Assembly: GCF_018688355.1 (NCBI RefSeq)
Contig: NZ_CP061317.1
Coordinates: 416,370 to 480,369 of the forward strand
Direction: 5' to 3'
Length of the DNA: 64,000 nt
Origin: Polynucleobacter sp. AP-Elch-400A-B2
GTDB taxonomy: Bacteria; Pseudomonadota; Gammaproteobacteria; Burkholderiales; Burkholderiaceae
The position numbers and the translations under genes are program-made. The first letter of the stretch is position 1, and each line of letters begins with the position of its first letter. The notes under the pieces are model-generated. The model did no database searches, was not told where the DNA came from, and was given only the letters and a program-made list of their open reading frames with translations. Positions 25,709-35,100 of the stretch are shown one piece after another.

Positions 25709-26051
25709 AGGTTTAGAGAAATAGAGTTAATTAAACTAGATTGTATATCTAATTTATAGATATAAAAAATTATAGTAAGCACACTAGCAATACTAGATAG
25801 ATAGATAAAGCTAAACAAAATATTAAAAAAAGCCGAAACAATAAGTAGGAGACTAATTAAGGACCTAAAGAGTACACATCAAAACTGGTTTTGGTAAGAG
25901 ATATGAAAGTTAGATATCTCAATAAAAGTGTAATTAAAGGTCCTACGAAAATATATAAAATATATACCTATATATTTTATATATTTTTACTAATCAGTTC
26001 AGAGTGTTTATCCGTTTAAGTAGGTAAGAAATTAATTAATAGGAGTACAAG
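25709..26051. other. AT-rich spacer upstream of the first giant repeat gene
   Basis: 343 bp with no credible gene. It holds the AT-only inverted repeat at 25948-25987, a separated inverted pair AGGACCT (near 25860) and AGGTCCT (near 25939), and a good ribosome site (AGGAG about 7 nt before the ATG at 26052). It probably contains promoters for both flanking genes, but no clear -35/-10 pair stands out in such AT-rich DNA. Confidence 0.6.
25948..25987. repeat. 19-bp perfect AT-only inverted repeat
   Basis: AAAATATATAAAATATATA (25948-25966) and its exact reverse complement (25969-25987) are separated only by CC. The cruciform or hairpin would contain no G:C pair. It lies 64 bp before the giant gene start, in the likely promoter/leader. 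Confidence 0.85.
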
Positions 26052-28538
26052 ATGACTTTAGCAATCAAAATCGGCGCAAGTGCACAGGTTTACGACAACT
26101 TATCATTGGCTAATTCAATGAGAGGCTATCAAAAGCTCTCAATCGTTGGAACTGGTGAGGAAATTAAAGCAGAGCTAACTTCTGGACGCCTCAGTAATGA
26201 CATAGCGGCCAATGTGGGGTCTATTAAAGCGACAAATGATCTTAATTTGACTGCTGATGAAGTAACCCAGTACAAGGCTGCTCTTATTAAACTTGGTACT
26301 AAAAGTATTGTTTTGAACTCTGCTACAGACCATACTGCTATTGAAGGCAGTTATCTTGGCGTATCTAATTTCAACAGTCTTGATGCTGTCTACACAAAAA
26401 TTAAATCGATCACTTTATCTGATCCAGCCACAAAACCAAAAATTGCTATAGAAAAATTGGCAACTGCTGTGAACTTGGGAGGGCTAGAGGCACTGACAGG
26501 GCAAAACTTTGATGTTTCTGGAAATGCGACAACAATTAAAGCAAACATGGATTCGTTGTTGAAAAACGTTTCTAGAATTAATAAAATTGTAATCGCGGAT
26601 GGTGAGAGTGTTGAATTTACAGCTGCACAGCTTTCAGTGTTGGGCGATAAGCTGCAAAAAAATGCCGTAACTACTAAAGTAGTTCTAAATGATACTGCTG
26701 ATAATATACTTACAACTGCATCTTTAAGTTTGATTAACAGACTTAACAATACCAACATCAACGCACCATCTACTAAAGCTACTGTAACAAGTGTATCTGG
26801 CAATGTAATTCTTGCTGATAAGAGTTTCAATACTGGCGATGCGGTTACTTACAATGGTGCTCAGTCGGCAAAGGATGGGGTTACCTACTATGCTAGAAAG
26901 ATTGATGACACACATTTCTCTATCTATACAAGCTTTGCTCAGGCAGTTAATACAACAACCACTACTGGAATTGTAGACCCCACAGGTATAGCTTCTGCTG
27001 AAACTTTCATAAGCCAGGTAGGTAATTACCCGCTTAGAAATACTACATTAGATAGCGTCAAGGTAACAAAGGCAACATTAGCTCAAGCAGATCGACTAAC
27101 TACTTTGACTGCGATTAAGAGCGGTGTTCCTAGTGACCCCGCAAATCCTGCAGTCGTTAATAGAGATTTATCAAATATCATCAGCTCTGTAGAGATTGCT
27201 GATACTGCGGCAAAACTGGACGCCGGTGGCGTGACAAAAACATCAACTGGAATAGCATATCTAGCTTCTGCTGGTACAGCAATTGCTTCATATACCGCTG
27301 GAATTGGTAGCTCTGCTGGCAAAATCACAATCTCTGGTAATGCTTTTACTACTGGACAAGCAGTTACCTACAGCAAGACAACCGGTGGACTTAATGAATT
27401 AGGTAATGGAGCAACCTACTTTGTTGGTTTAGACTCTGCTGATAATACTGGGAATAGCTTTTACTTATTTACTAGTAAAGCCGCTGCGCTTGCTGCTGAC
27501 ACATCTACTGCCATTCTTGCAAAAACTGGGGGTGCGCTAAATTTAAATGCAGGTCAAAATCCGATATTTGCAAACAATAAATTTGTCGCCTCAACAGCTG
27601 GTGTTATCAGTGTTTCTGGTGGCCATGGATACGACACAGGTGACGCTGTTACTTACAATACAGCTTCGGGCGGAATCAAGATTGCAGAATTAACCGATAG
27701 TAATACATACTATGTCGGTAAAATTACTGGATCAACTACACAGTTTGCGTTGTTTAATACAAAATCCGCTGCATTAACAGCAACTTTAACAAACGCTACA
27801 ACTGCAGCTGAAAGTGGAGCAATAACATTTGCATATGGCCAAAGTGTAGGAGCTGCAGATGCACAATTTAATACCAGCAATTTGTTCAAGACAATGATCG
27901 CTACGAGCCAAATGAAAGACAATACTGGGTCTGTAGCAAGGGTAACAATTAAGGGTGATTCTAGTGCTATTACAGCACTAACTCTTGGTAGTATTGCTTC
28001 TAAAGCGCTAAATGGTAATTCAAATGCAATGGTGACCTATGCAGCCAAAGCAGTTGAAATAAGCAAAAACCTACAAGCATTAGTTGATAACACTACGGCT
28101 ACTAAAAAATTGACTGAAATTGTTGTCACAGATGGCACTGTTTCAGGCAAGAAGGGTTTCTCTCTATCTAAGGTCGCCTACGATGCTTTGAAATTAATAT
28201 TTAATGATGGTGTAGATCATGTAAATGGTAATGGCATTAGTGGAAATGGTACAAATAAGAACTACTCATTTACAGTGACAGCTGCTACAAATGGCTACAC
28301 ATTGAATCCTTCTGCCCTCCAGGGTGATGTGAATGTTTCATCATATGCAGTAACTGGTGTAACAGCATCCTATCTATTGACGGGTACTAACTTGGTCGAT
28401 ATGTTGAGCAACTCAAAGTTGAAGACAATAACAACAGAAGCTATTACTGATGCGCCTACGAGAGTTTCAATTACAAATCTATTGAATCAAATTGGTAGCG
28501 CAGCAGATAGAGCTAAGCTAAAGATAGCAATTGCTTAA
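26052..28538 (+). CDS. Giant repeat protein 1 (828 aa), putative secreted/surface protein
   Basis: Cysteine-free, Thr/Ser/Ala/Asn-rich, no N-terminal signal peptide. Residues about 1-220 share segments with the next giant protein (NFNSLDAVYTKIKSITLSD against NFSSLDAVYSKIHAITVSD). The centre has three copies of an 80-residue beta module with the pattern TGDAVTYN...YYARKIDDTHFSIYTS, at about residues 240-300, 420-480 and 510-580. The end is helical (NLLNQIGSAADRAKLKIAIA). No enzyme motif or RTX repeat. Such composition fits a large exported surface protein; the secretion route is unknown. It has its own strong terminator. Confidence 0.8.
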   Translation: MTLAIKIGASAQVYDNLSLANSMRGYQKLSIVGTGEEIKAELTSGRLSNDIAANVGSIKATNDLNLTADEVTQYKAALIKLGTKSIVLNSATDHTAIEGSYLGVSNFNSLDAVYTKIKSITLSDPATKPKIAIEKLATAVNLGGLEALTGQNFDVSGNATTIKANMDSLLKNVSRINKIVIADGESVEFTAAQLSVLGDKLQKNAVTTKVVLNDTADNILTTASLSLINRLNNTNINAPSTKATVTSVSGNVILADKSFNTGDAVTYNGAQSAKDGVTYYARKIDDTHFSIYTSFAQAVNTTTTTGIVDPTGIASAETFISQVGNYPLRNTTLDSVKVTKATLAQADRLTTLTAIKSGVPSDPANPAVVNRDLSNIISSVEIADTAAKLDAGGVTKTSTGIAYLASAGTAIASYTAGIGSSAGKITISGNAFTTGQAVTYSKTTGGLNELGNGATYFVGLDSADNTGNSFYLFTSKAAALAADTSTAILAKTGGALNLNAGQNPIFANNKFVASTAGVISVSGGHGYDTGDAVTYNTASGGIKIAELTDSNTYYVGKITGSTTQFALFNTKSAALTATLTNATTAAESGAITFAYGQSVGAADAQFNTSNLFKTMIATSQMKDNTGSVARVTIKGDSSAITALTLGSIASKALNGNSNAMVTYAAKAVEISKNLQALVDNTTATKKLTEIVVTDGTVSGKKGFSLSKVAYDALKLIFNDGVDHVNGNGISGNGTNKNYSFTVTAATNGYTLNPSALQGDVNVSSYAVTGVTASYLLTGTNLVDMLSNSKLKTITTEAITDAPTRVSITNLLNQIGSAADRAKLKIAIA

Positions 28539-28553
28539 GTAAGTTTGACTCTT

Positions 28554-28590
28554 AAAAACTCGTGATCTTTGATTAAGATCACGAGTTTTT
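28554..28590. terminator. Strong rho-independent terminator after giant gene 1
   Basis: AAAAACTCGTGATCTT (28554-28569) pairs perfectly with AAGATCACGAGTTTTT (28575-28590), loop TGATT, with a terminal T-run. 16-bp stem; works in both directions by sequence. Confidence 0.95.
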
Positions 28591-28745
28591 TGATTTCTAT
28601 CAATACTTCGATATATAAAAATAATTCTTAATTTTTATTAATAGTCATTGATGCAAATATTTGATGAGTCCACCTGGCTTGTAATAAAGGATCACTAAGT
28701 TGGATTTTTTTCAAGGAGATTTTCTTGAGACTTCAACGATCGACT

Positions 28746-28952
28746 TTATACCTTTAAATTCACATGCTTCCCAAGATCGCCTAGCGGGACTGTGTTCTGA
28801 ACCTGAAATTTAGTGCTAGTAGGTTTAAGTTCTACCCCTTTCATCTTCTCCATTTGCGATTGGGCACCACTTTTAGTGCGCATATCGTTTAAAGCAACGC
28901 CAGATGGAGCAAATTGGGATTGATGGGAGATTGAAGTGTTGATAGCAGCCAT
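28746..28952 (-). CDS. Small protein (68 aa) beside giant gene 2, YjfB-like C-terminus
   Basis: Begins MAAINTSISHQSQF and ends LGDLGKHVNLKV. AGGGATC lies about 6 nt before the ATG. No signal peptide, no membrane helix, Gln/Ser/Met-rich. The end resembles the LGxx(I/V)(D/N)(I/V)xx close of the short YjfB-type 'putative motility' proteins, and it shares N- and C-terminal character with the small gene at 35970-36173. It is transcribed away from giant gene 2 across a 250-bp spacer. Could be a small secreted or chaperone-like partner; function unknown. Confidence 0.65.
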   Translation of the reverse strand: MAAINTSISHQSQFAPSGVALNDMRTKSGAQSQMEKMKGVELKPTSTKFQVQNTVPLGDLGKHVNLKV

Positions 28953-29011
28953 ATGGATCCCTAAAAAATTAAGATATTGGCAAATTAGGAATTACTTTAT
29001 ACCGAAATATA

Positions 29012-29025
29012 TTAGTAATTACTAA
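29012..29025. promoter_or_regulatory. 14-bp perfect palindrome in the divergent spacer before giant gene 2
   Basis: TTAGTAATTACTAA lies between the divergent small gene (ending its promoter side at 28952) and giant gene 2 (29204). Symmetry and position suit a dimeric repressor site, but AT-rich palindromes also arise by chance. Confidence 0.35.
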
Positions 29026-29203
29026 CTTATTCTAAAATAAATATCATCGGAGCGGTAAATAGTTTTGGGGAAAAATATCTAGGCATTTGAAGAGATGTAA
29101 CGCTCTATTGCTGCCTCATTAAATGAGTCTAGAACTCTAATGAATTGCTCATTTTTAGCCGTTAACTATCAGTAGGCACTCTAAATGTGTCATTGGGAAC
29201 AAG

Positions 29204-31783
29204 ATGACGATAAATTTAACGGGTACCTCACTAACTAGCCTCAACACAGCGCTTGCCGCAGGTAGCGGTATTGTAGTAAGTGGTGTTGCTGGTGACCTGA
29301 CTGACGATGTATTGACTGCGCTTGAAACTAATCAATCCAAGATTGCCTCTCTATCGCTCACTACCGATGCGAACGTATCCCTAACAGGTTCGAAGGTGAC
29401 GTCTTACAAAGATGTCATTCTCAAGCTCACTAGTGCCAAATTAGATGTTGCAGACACTGCTGCTGGAATAGGCGGCAGCAATTTTTCAAGTCTGGATGCG
29501 GTTTACTCAAAAATTCATGCAATCACGGTAAGCGATTCAGGTCCTGTGTCAGTTGCCTACAGTGTTTATAGCGCAAATTCAAATGAACAAGGTTTAGAGA
29601 CCTTAATAGGATCTAGTAATAATCATGGCGTAGCAGTAACAAATTTCTCCGGAAATAGCGCAGCCTTAAGTACATTAATCAGTGATTCTGACGTAAAGAC
29701 TATATCGATAAGCGACACTATTGCAAATTTGTCTTCCAATGCAACAGCAATTAATGGTAGCAGCAAGATTGCTTCAAGCTCTATTACGGTTACTGACACA
29801 TTAGCAAACATTAATGCCAGTAGCGCTAAAACGTTGGTCGGAACAACGCTAGCAAGTAAAGTATCTTCCGTTACGATCAATATGGCTGCCGCAGATGTGA
29901 CCTCTGCAAACCTGCAAACCATTTATGCATTACCGGATGCGATTAAATCCAAAGTCAACTTTAATATTACCGGTAGTGCGCCAAATTCAATTGCAGTAGC
30001 GATGTCTGCTGCGGATGTGACTACTGGCAATCTCGCGGTGATTAATGCTCTGCCAGATGCGTTTAAATCAAAAGTAAATATTAGCATCAGCGATAATATT
30101 GCTAACCTCACTGCAAGCTCAACATTAATCAATAGCAGCAGTAGGATTGGCTCTAATGCAATTACGGTCACAGATACATTGGCCAACATTAGTGCGAGCG
30201 CCGCTAAAACGCTGATTGGATCAACGCTAGCAAGTAAAGTTTCTTCAGTTGCCATAGCGATGGATGCCGCAGCTGTAACCTCTACAAATCTGCAAACCAT
30301 TTTTTCTCTGCCAGAGACGATTAAATCAAAAGTCACTTTTAATATCACTGGTAATTCAACAGGTTCAATTCCGGTAGCGATGGCAGCTAGCGATGTAACT
30401 ACGACTAACCTTGCCATAATTAATGCGCTGCCAGATGGGTTTAAAAGTAATCTGAGCATCACCATTACGGGAAGTGGTACAGACCTTGTCAGAAATGCTG
30501 CCAATATCACCGTATTAGGTAGTAAAGTCTCATCCATCACGGGCACTGCGGCCTCAATTGCAAACTTAACTTCTTTAAGTAGCCTCAAAAGTAAGTTCAC
30601 ATCGATCGGTATAGCAGACTTTGGTGCAAATCTAGTACAAACAACAAGTACAGATCACACCGCTCTAGGAGATGCAATCACGGCCTGGACGGCTGCAAAA
30701 ATATCGAGTATCAAAATATCTGCAATACCATCATCTACAGCCCTGACATCCATTTTGACAACTGCATCAGCTAACAATAATAATATTTCAGTATCCGTTT
30801 CAGATACTGCAGCCAATCTCAATAAAGATCTAGCGGCAACCAATTCAGTCATTGGAACTAATGCCAGCAGTTTATTGTCGGTTGCGGTGACTGATGGTAC
30901 GGCACTGAAAAAATCAGTGCTATATATGTCTAACACGCAATACACTGCGTTAAAAACCAAGTTATCTGGTCAGAATACTTTTATTTTGAGTGCAGTTGCC
31001 TATGCGAATTACAACACGGTAAAAAATGATACGAACGTCATGAAATATAGCATTGAGGATAGCTACACGCATCTTGCGTCAGTAGATTTATCAACATTGT
31101 TAAGTGACACTAATTTAATGGGTCTGAAGATAACAGGCGCAGCTGTTGCAGACGTGAGCACAATCAATTCACAATATTTGTCGTTAACTATAGGAAAATC
31201 TAAATTCAATGCAGTAACAGTAACAGATACAGCTGCTAATTTATTGGGAAATGCTACTATATTGGCGACCCTTCGAAATAATAATCTAGTGAAAAATATC
31301 TATGCAACAGGCGCAAGTATTGCCAACATTACAACCCTTAAATCAAACCCTAAAGTCAGTGGTATTACGGTTACTGATACGGATGCGAATTTTAAACTCG
31401 CGACTAATGCCTCTCTAGTCGCTTATTCAAGAATCACTGGTTTTTCTTTAACCGGAGTCGCTACTGCATCGCTAACTGGAACTGGTGTCAGTAATTATTT
31501 AACCAATAGCAAGATCACATCAATCGACATAGCGGACACTCTAACAAATATCAACGGGATTACCGATACTATTATGGGCAATGCAAAACTCAATCAAATT
31601 ACTGCAAACTCAATACTGATTACCAATATTGCAGCCATGGCCATTAAGCCAAAGGTAACTTCAATCAATGTATCCGATTCGTGGACCAATATTAAGAATT
31701 ATTTTGCTGATACCGGTGCCAATGGTGGCGGAACGCGAAATGATCAAAACACAAAAGTCAAATCATTTACTATTACTAGTTAA
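29204..31783 (+). CDS. Giant repeat protein 2 (859 aa), paralogue of giant protein 1
   Basis: Cysteine-free, Ser/Thr/Ala/Asn-rich, starting MTINLTGTSLTSLNTALAAG. It is made of repeats around the motif (V/I)(T/S)DTxANI, alternating with ASKVSSVTI and NLQTIYALPDAIKSKVNF type segments. Two large units of 126 residues are adjacent (encoded at about 29711-30088 and 30089-30466). No signal peptide, no catalytic motif. GGGAACAAG precedes the ATG. Predicted beta-rich, exported surface or sheath-like protein; the N-terminal 150 residues are homologous to giant protein 1. Confidence 0.8.
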   Translation: MTINLTGTSLTSLNTALAAGSGIVVSGVAGDLTDDVLTALETNQSKIASLSLTTDANVSLTGSKVTSYKDVILKLTSAKLDVADTAAGIGGSNFSSLDAVYSKIHAITVSDSGPVSVAYSVYSANSNEQGLETLIGSSNNHGVAVTNFSGNSAALSTLISDSDVKTISISDTIANLSSNATAINGSSKIASSSITVTDTLANINASSAKTLVGTTLASKVSSVTINMAAADVTSANLQTIYALPDAIKSKVNFNITGSAPNSIAVAMSAADVTTGNLAVINALPDAFKSKVNISISDNIANLTASSTLINSSSRIGSNAITVTDTLANISASAAKTLIGSTLASKVSSVAIAMDAAAVTSTNLQTIFSLPETIKSKVTFNITGNSTGSIPVAMAASDVTTTNLAIINALPDGFKSNLSITITGSGTDLVRNAANITVLGSKVSSITGTAASIANLTSLSSLKSKFTSIGIADFGANLVQTTSTDHTALGDAITAWTAAKISSIKISAIPSSTALTSILTTASANNNNISVSVSDTAANLNKDLAATNSVIGTNASSLLSVAVTDGTALKKSVLYMSNTQYTALKTKLSGQNTFILSAVAYANYNTVKNDTNVMKYSIEDSYTHLASVDLSTLLSDTNLMGLKITGAAVADVSTINSQYLSLTIGKSKFNAVTVTDTAANLLGNATILATLRNNNLVKNIYATGASIANITTLKSNPKVSGITVTDTDANFKLATNASLVAYSRITGFSLTGVATASLTGTGVSNYLTNSKITSIDIADTLTNINGITDTIMGNAKLNQITANSILITNIAAMAIKPKVTSINVSDSWTNIKNYFADTGANGGGTRNDQNTKVKSFTITS
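29711..30466 (+). repeat. Two adjacent 378-bp (126-aa) units within giant gene 2
   Basis: The segment starting AGCGACACTATTGC at 29711 is repeated from AGCGATAATATTGC at 30089. Protein copies correspond along their length (SDTIANLSSNATAIN against SDNIANLTASSTLIN; ASKVSSVTINMAAADV against ASKVSSVAIAMDAAAV) but have diverged at many bases, so the duplication is old compared with that in fliK. Confidence 0.85.
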
Positions 31784-32191
31784 TTCCTAGGCGAAAAATG
31801 AGTCTTGCAACCATTGAAATGCAGTGGCTAATTTCACTATGACAATCTAAAAAAAGCCTCTAAACTTTTTATTGGAGGAAATTTGTTTTTTTATGGGGGA
31901 TTTTTAGGTTGATCTAGCTCAATTAATTGGGGTGGATATGGCTCCAAATCACTCTCTTAGTCTGCCATTTGCCCCAAAAAACCTGCTTTTTTAACCTAGT
32001 TCAAGGGCGTTGTGATATTGCCTGGGGCAGGGTTATTTAAGGCCTGACTCCCCATCCATGTCTTTTGCTCATCATATGGCTAAAATCACGTTTTTAATAT
32101 CAAATTTGTAGTTTTTTAGTCATTTAGGAGGTAAATGAAACCCTTGATTTAGCCGTTATAAGTTCAATAGAACTATATTTTTAGGCATACA
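31784..32191. other. Non-coding spacer before giant gene 3
   Basis: 408 bp without a credible gene. A weak hairpin with CCTCTAA/TTGGAGG arms followed by a T-rich stretch (about 31856-31892) may end the giant 2 transcript. A strong AGGAGG at 32126-32131 precedes a five-codon reading frame (ATG 32135, TAG 32150), and three stops separate it from the GTG of giant gene 3. Confidence 0.5.
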
Positions 32192-35100
32192 GTGACTTTA
32201 TCAATAACTTCTAACGGAGTTAACTTATGGGATAGCAGTCACGTCTCCAAGCGCAGCACGTTGGAGATTGCGCAGCTAACTACCGACCAGGCTGCTCAGA
32301 TCAGTTCGACTCAGATCGCCCCTTTCAAGGCGATCCAAATTCACGCCTTTACCAGCGCGAGCATGAATGCCTTAACGACAGATGCTTTTGCTGGGATTGA
32401 TCCTTTTTCAGTAACAGGCATGACTACCAGTCAGCTGACAGGTTTATCAACCGCTAATGCAGGTGCTTTTACAACCACCCAAATTTCAAAATTAAACTCT
32501 GCGCAAATTGGTAAATTATCAGCAGCCGATATTAATGCACTGAGCACCGGCGCAATGGCGGCCATTTCTAAGACTGCCGCCAGAGGATTTACCACTACAC
32601 AATTAGCCGGTTTATTGGCTACCAATGCTGGCGCAATGACAGCCTCACAAGTCGCTCAGCTCAACGCAGCCCAAATTGGCTCCTTATCTACCGCTGCTTT
32701 AAATGGGTTAACTACCACGGCCATCGCGGCCATTTCTACTACCGCCATTCGTGGTTTAACGACCGCGCAAATGACTGCCTTATCCGATACCAATGCTGGC
32801 GCCTTAACTAGCGCTCAAGTGGCTCAGTTAAACTCCGTGCAAATTGGCGCCTTGACTCCCACAGCATTAAACGCCTTTAACGTCGCTGACTTTGCAGCGA
32901 TTCAAACAAAAGCGATGGCAGGGATTACTGGCACACAAGCAGCTGGAATATCTTCTACCAATATGGCAGCGCTGTCTTATCGGCAAATTAATGCCATGAC
33001 CAGCGCCGGTATTAACGGCGTAACAGCCACTGCCTTTGCGGGGATTGATCCAAACGCAATCCAGGGTTTTAATGCCACTCATCTCAATACTTTAGTGACG
33101 ACAAATGCTACGGCCCTCACAACAGCGCAAGCTGCTAAATTAAACGCCACGCAGTTGAGTCAATTGTCTGTCGGTGATCTAAATGCGATGACAACAAATG
33201 CGATTGCGAGCATTCAGACTGGAGCAATCAAGGGATTGACCACCACGCAATTGGGTAGTTTATCTGCTACTAATGCGGGGGCTTTGACTGCTGACCAACT
33301 TGCCCAGCTCAACGCAGTTCAAATTGGCGGCTTATCGACCACCGCCTTAAACGGCCTGACTCCAGCAGCAATATCAGCGATTTCGACAAATGCTATCCGC
33401 GGCTTAAGTACCGGACAGCTAACCGCTTTATCAACTGCCAATGCTGCTGCTTTAACAGGTCCCCAAGTGGCTCAGCTCAACTCAGCTCAAGTAGCTGCCT
33501 TGGTCAATCTCAATTCCCTGGGAGATGATGCGATAGCCGCCATTTCCTTAAATGCGATCGCTGGCATGAGTTCTACACAAGCAACCAGTATGTCTGCCGC
33601 AAATGCCGCCTCACTATCTGCTCGGCAAATCAATGCGTTTACTAGCACCAATCTAAATGCCCTAACTACCACCGCCTTTGCCGCGATTGAGCCAAGTGCA
33701 ATTCAGGGTCTAAATACGGCGCAAATGACTGGCCTAACTACCGCCAATGCTACGGTCTTTACTGCCAATCAAGTGGCACAGCTCAACTCCACCCAAATTG
33801 GCGCCTTAAACAACGATGCATTAAATGTGTTGAGTACTGCGGCGATGGCAGCGATTTCAACGGCGGCTGTGCGTGGTTTCACTGCCGGTCAAATGACTGC
33901 CTTATCCGATACCAATGCTGGCGCTCTCGTGAGCGCTCAAGTAGCTCAGCTCAACTCAACCCAAATTGCCGCCCTCACTCCTACTGGGTTAAACTCCTTT
34001 AGCACCACAGCAATCGCGGCCATTTCCTTAAGTGCTATGGCTCATTTGACTACCGCACAGGCAACTGGATTATCTGACGCCAATGTTGCCGCGCTTTCTT
34101 ATCAGCAAATTAATGCTATGAGTAGCGCAGATGTCAATGCCTTAACCACCACCGCTTTTGCTGCAATTGATCCAAATGCAATCCAAGGCTTAAATACTAG
34201 CCAGCTCACCAATTTAACAACTGCTAAAGCGACAGTCTTTACTGTCAATCAAGCGGCTAAATTAAACTATGTGCAAATTAGTAAATTACCTTTCGCTGAT
34301 CTCAATGCGATGAACACTAACGCGATTGCGAGTATTCCGGTAGACGCCATGAGAGGATTGAGCGCCACGCAGTTAGCTGGTTTATCTACGACTAATGCAG
34401 GGGCTTTGACTGGCGCTCAAGTAGGGGCGCTGAACTATACCCAAATTGGCGCTCTGCCCTATGGCACATTAAACAGTCTGTCTGACGCAGCAATCGCGGC
34501 GATTACCCCCAGCGCCATCACGGGCCTTACCACTACTCAAGCAACCAACCTGACAGCAGGCAAAGCTGGAGCCCTGGTCGGTACTCAAATAGCTGCACTA
34601 AACTCAACTCAAATTGGCGCCTTCTCTACTACTGCATTAAATGGCCTGACTCCCGCTGCAATGGCAGCGATCTCTACCTCGGCTATTTCGGGTTTAACGA
34701 CTGGACAACTGGGAGTTCTCTCTTCTGCTAATGCGGCAGCATTGACTCCTGAGCAGGTTGCTACGCTGAACTCCACCCAAGTGGGTGGCTTGTCGACTAC
34801 AGCCTTAAATGCCCTGAGCCCAACTGCACTACCGTCGATTTCAACCTCGGCTATTACCGGTTTAACAACTGCACAACTCAATGCACTCTCTACTACTAGC
34901 GCTTCGGAACTAACTAGTCGGCAAGTGGGTTATTTGATTTCAAGTCAAATTAATGACTTAACTAATTTATCTTCTTTGAGTACAGAGGCAATCCAAGGAA
35001 TTTCTACCTCGGCTATTCCGGGATTAAATACCACCCAACTAGGAGCATTCTTTACAGCACATGCTGAGTCTTTAACAGATAGCCAAGTTGCCCAGCTTAG

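Noticed and set aside
29923..30600. 225-codon open minus-strand frame inside giant gene 2
   Set aside because: Antisense shadow of a Ser/Thr/Ala-rich repeat gene; low-complexity Leu/Val composition, no ribosome site, no family resemblance. Several similar shadows occur under the other giant genes.
32126..32152. Strong ribosome site with a five-codon leader before giant gene 3
   Set aside because: AGGAGG is only 3 nt from the ATG and the peptide carries no regulatory pattern; kept only as a note in the spacer entry.
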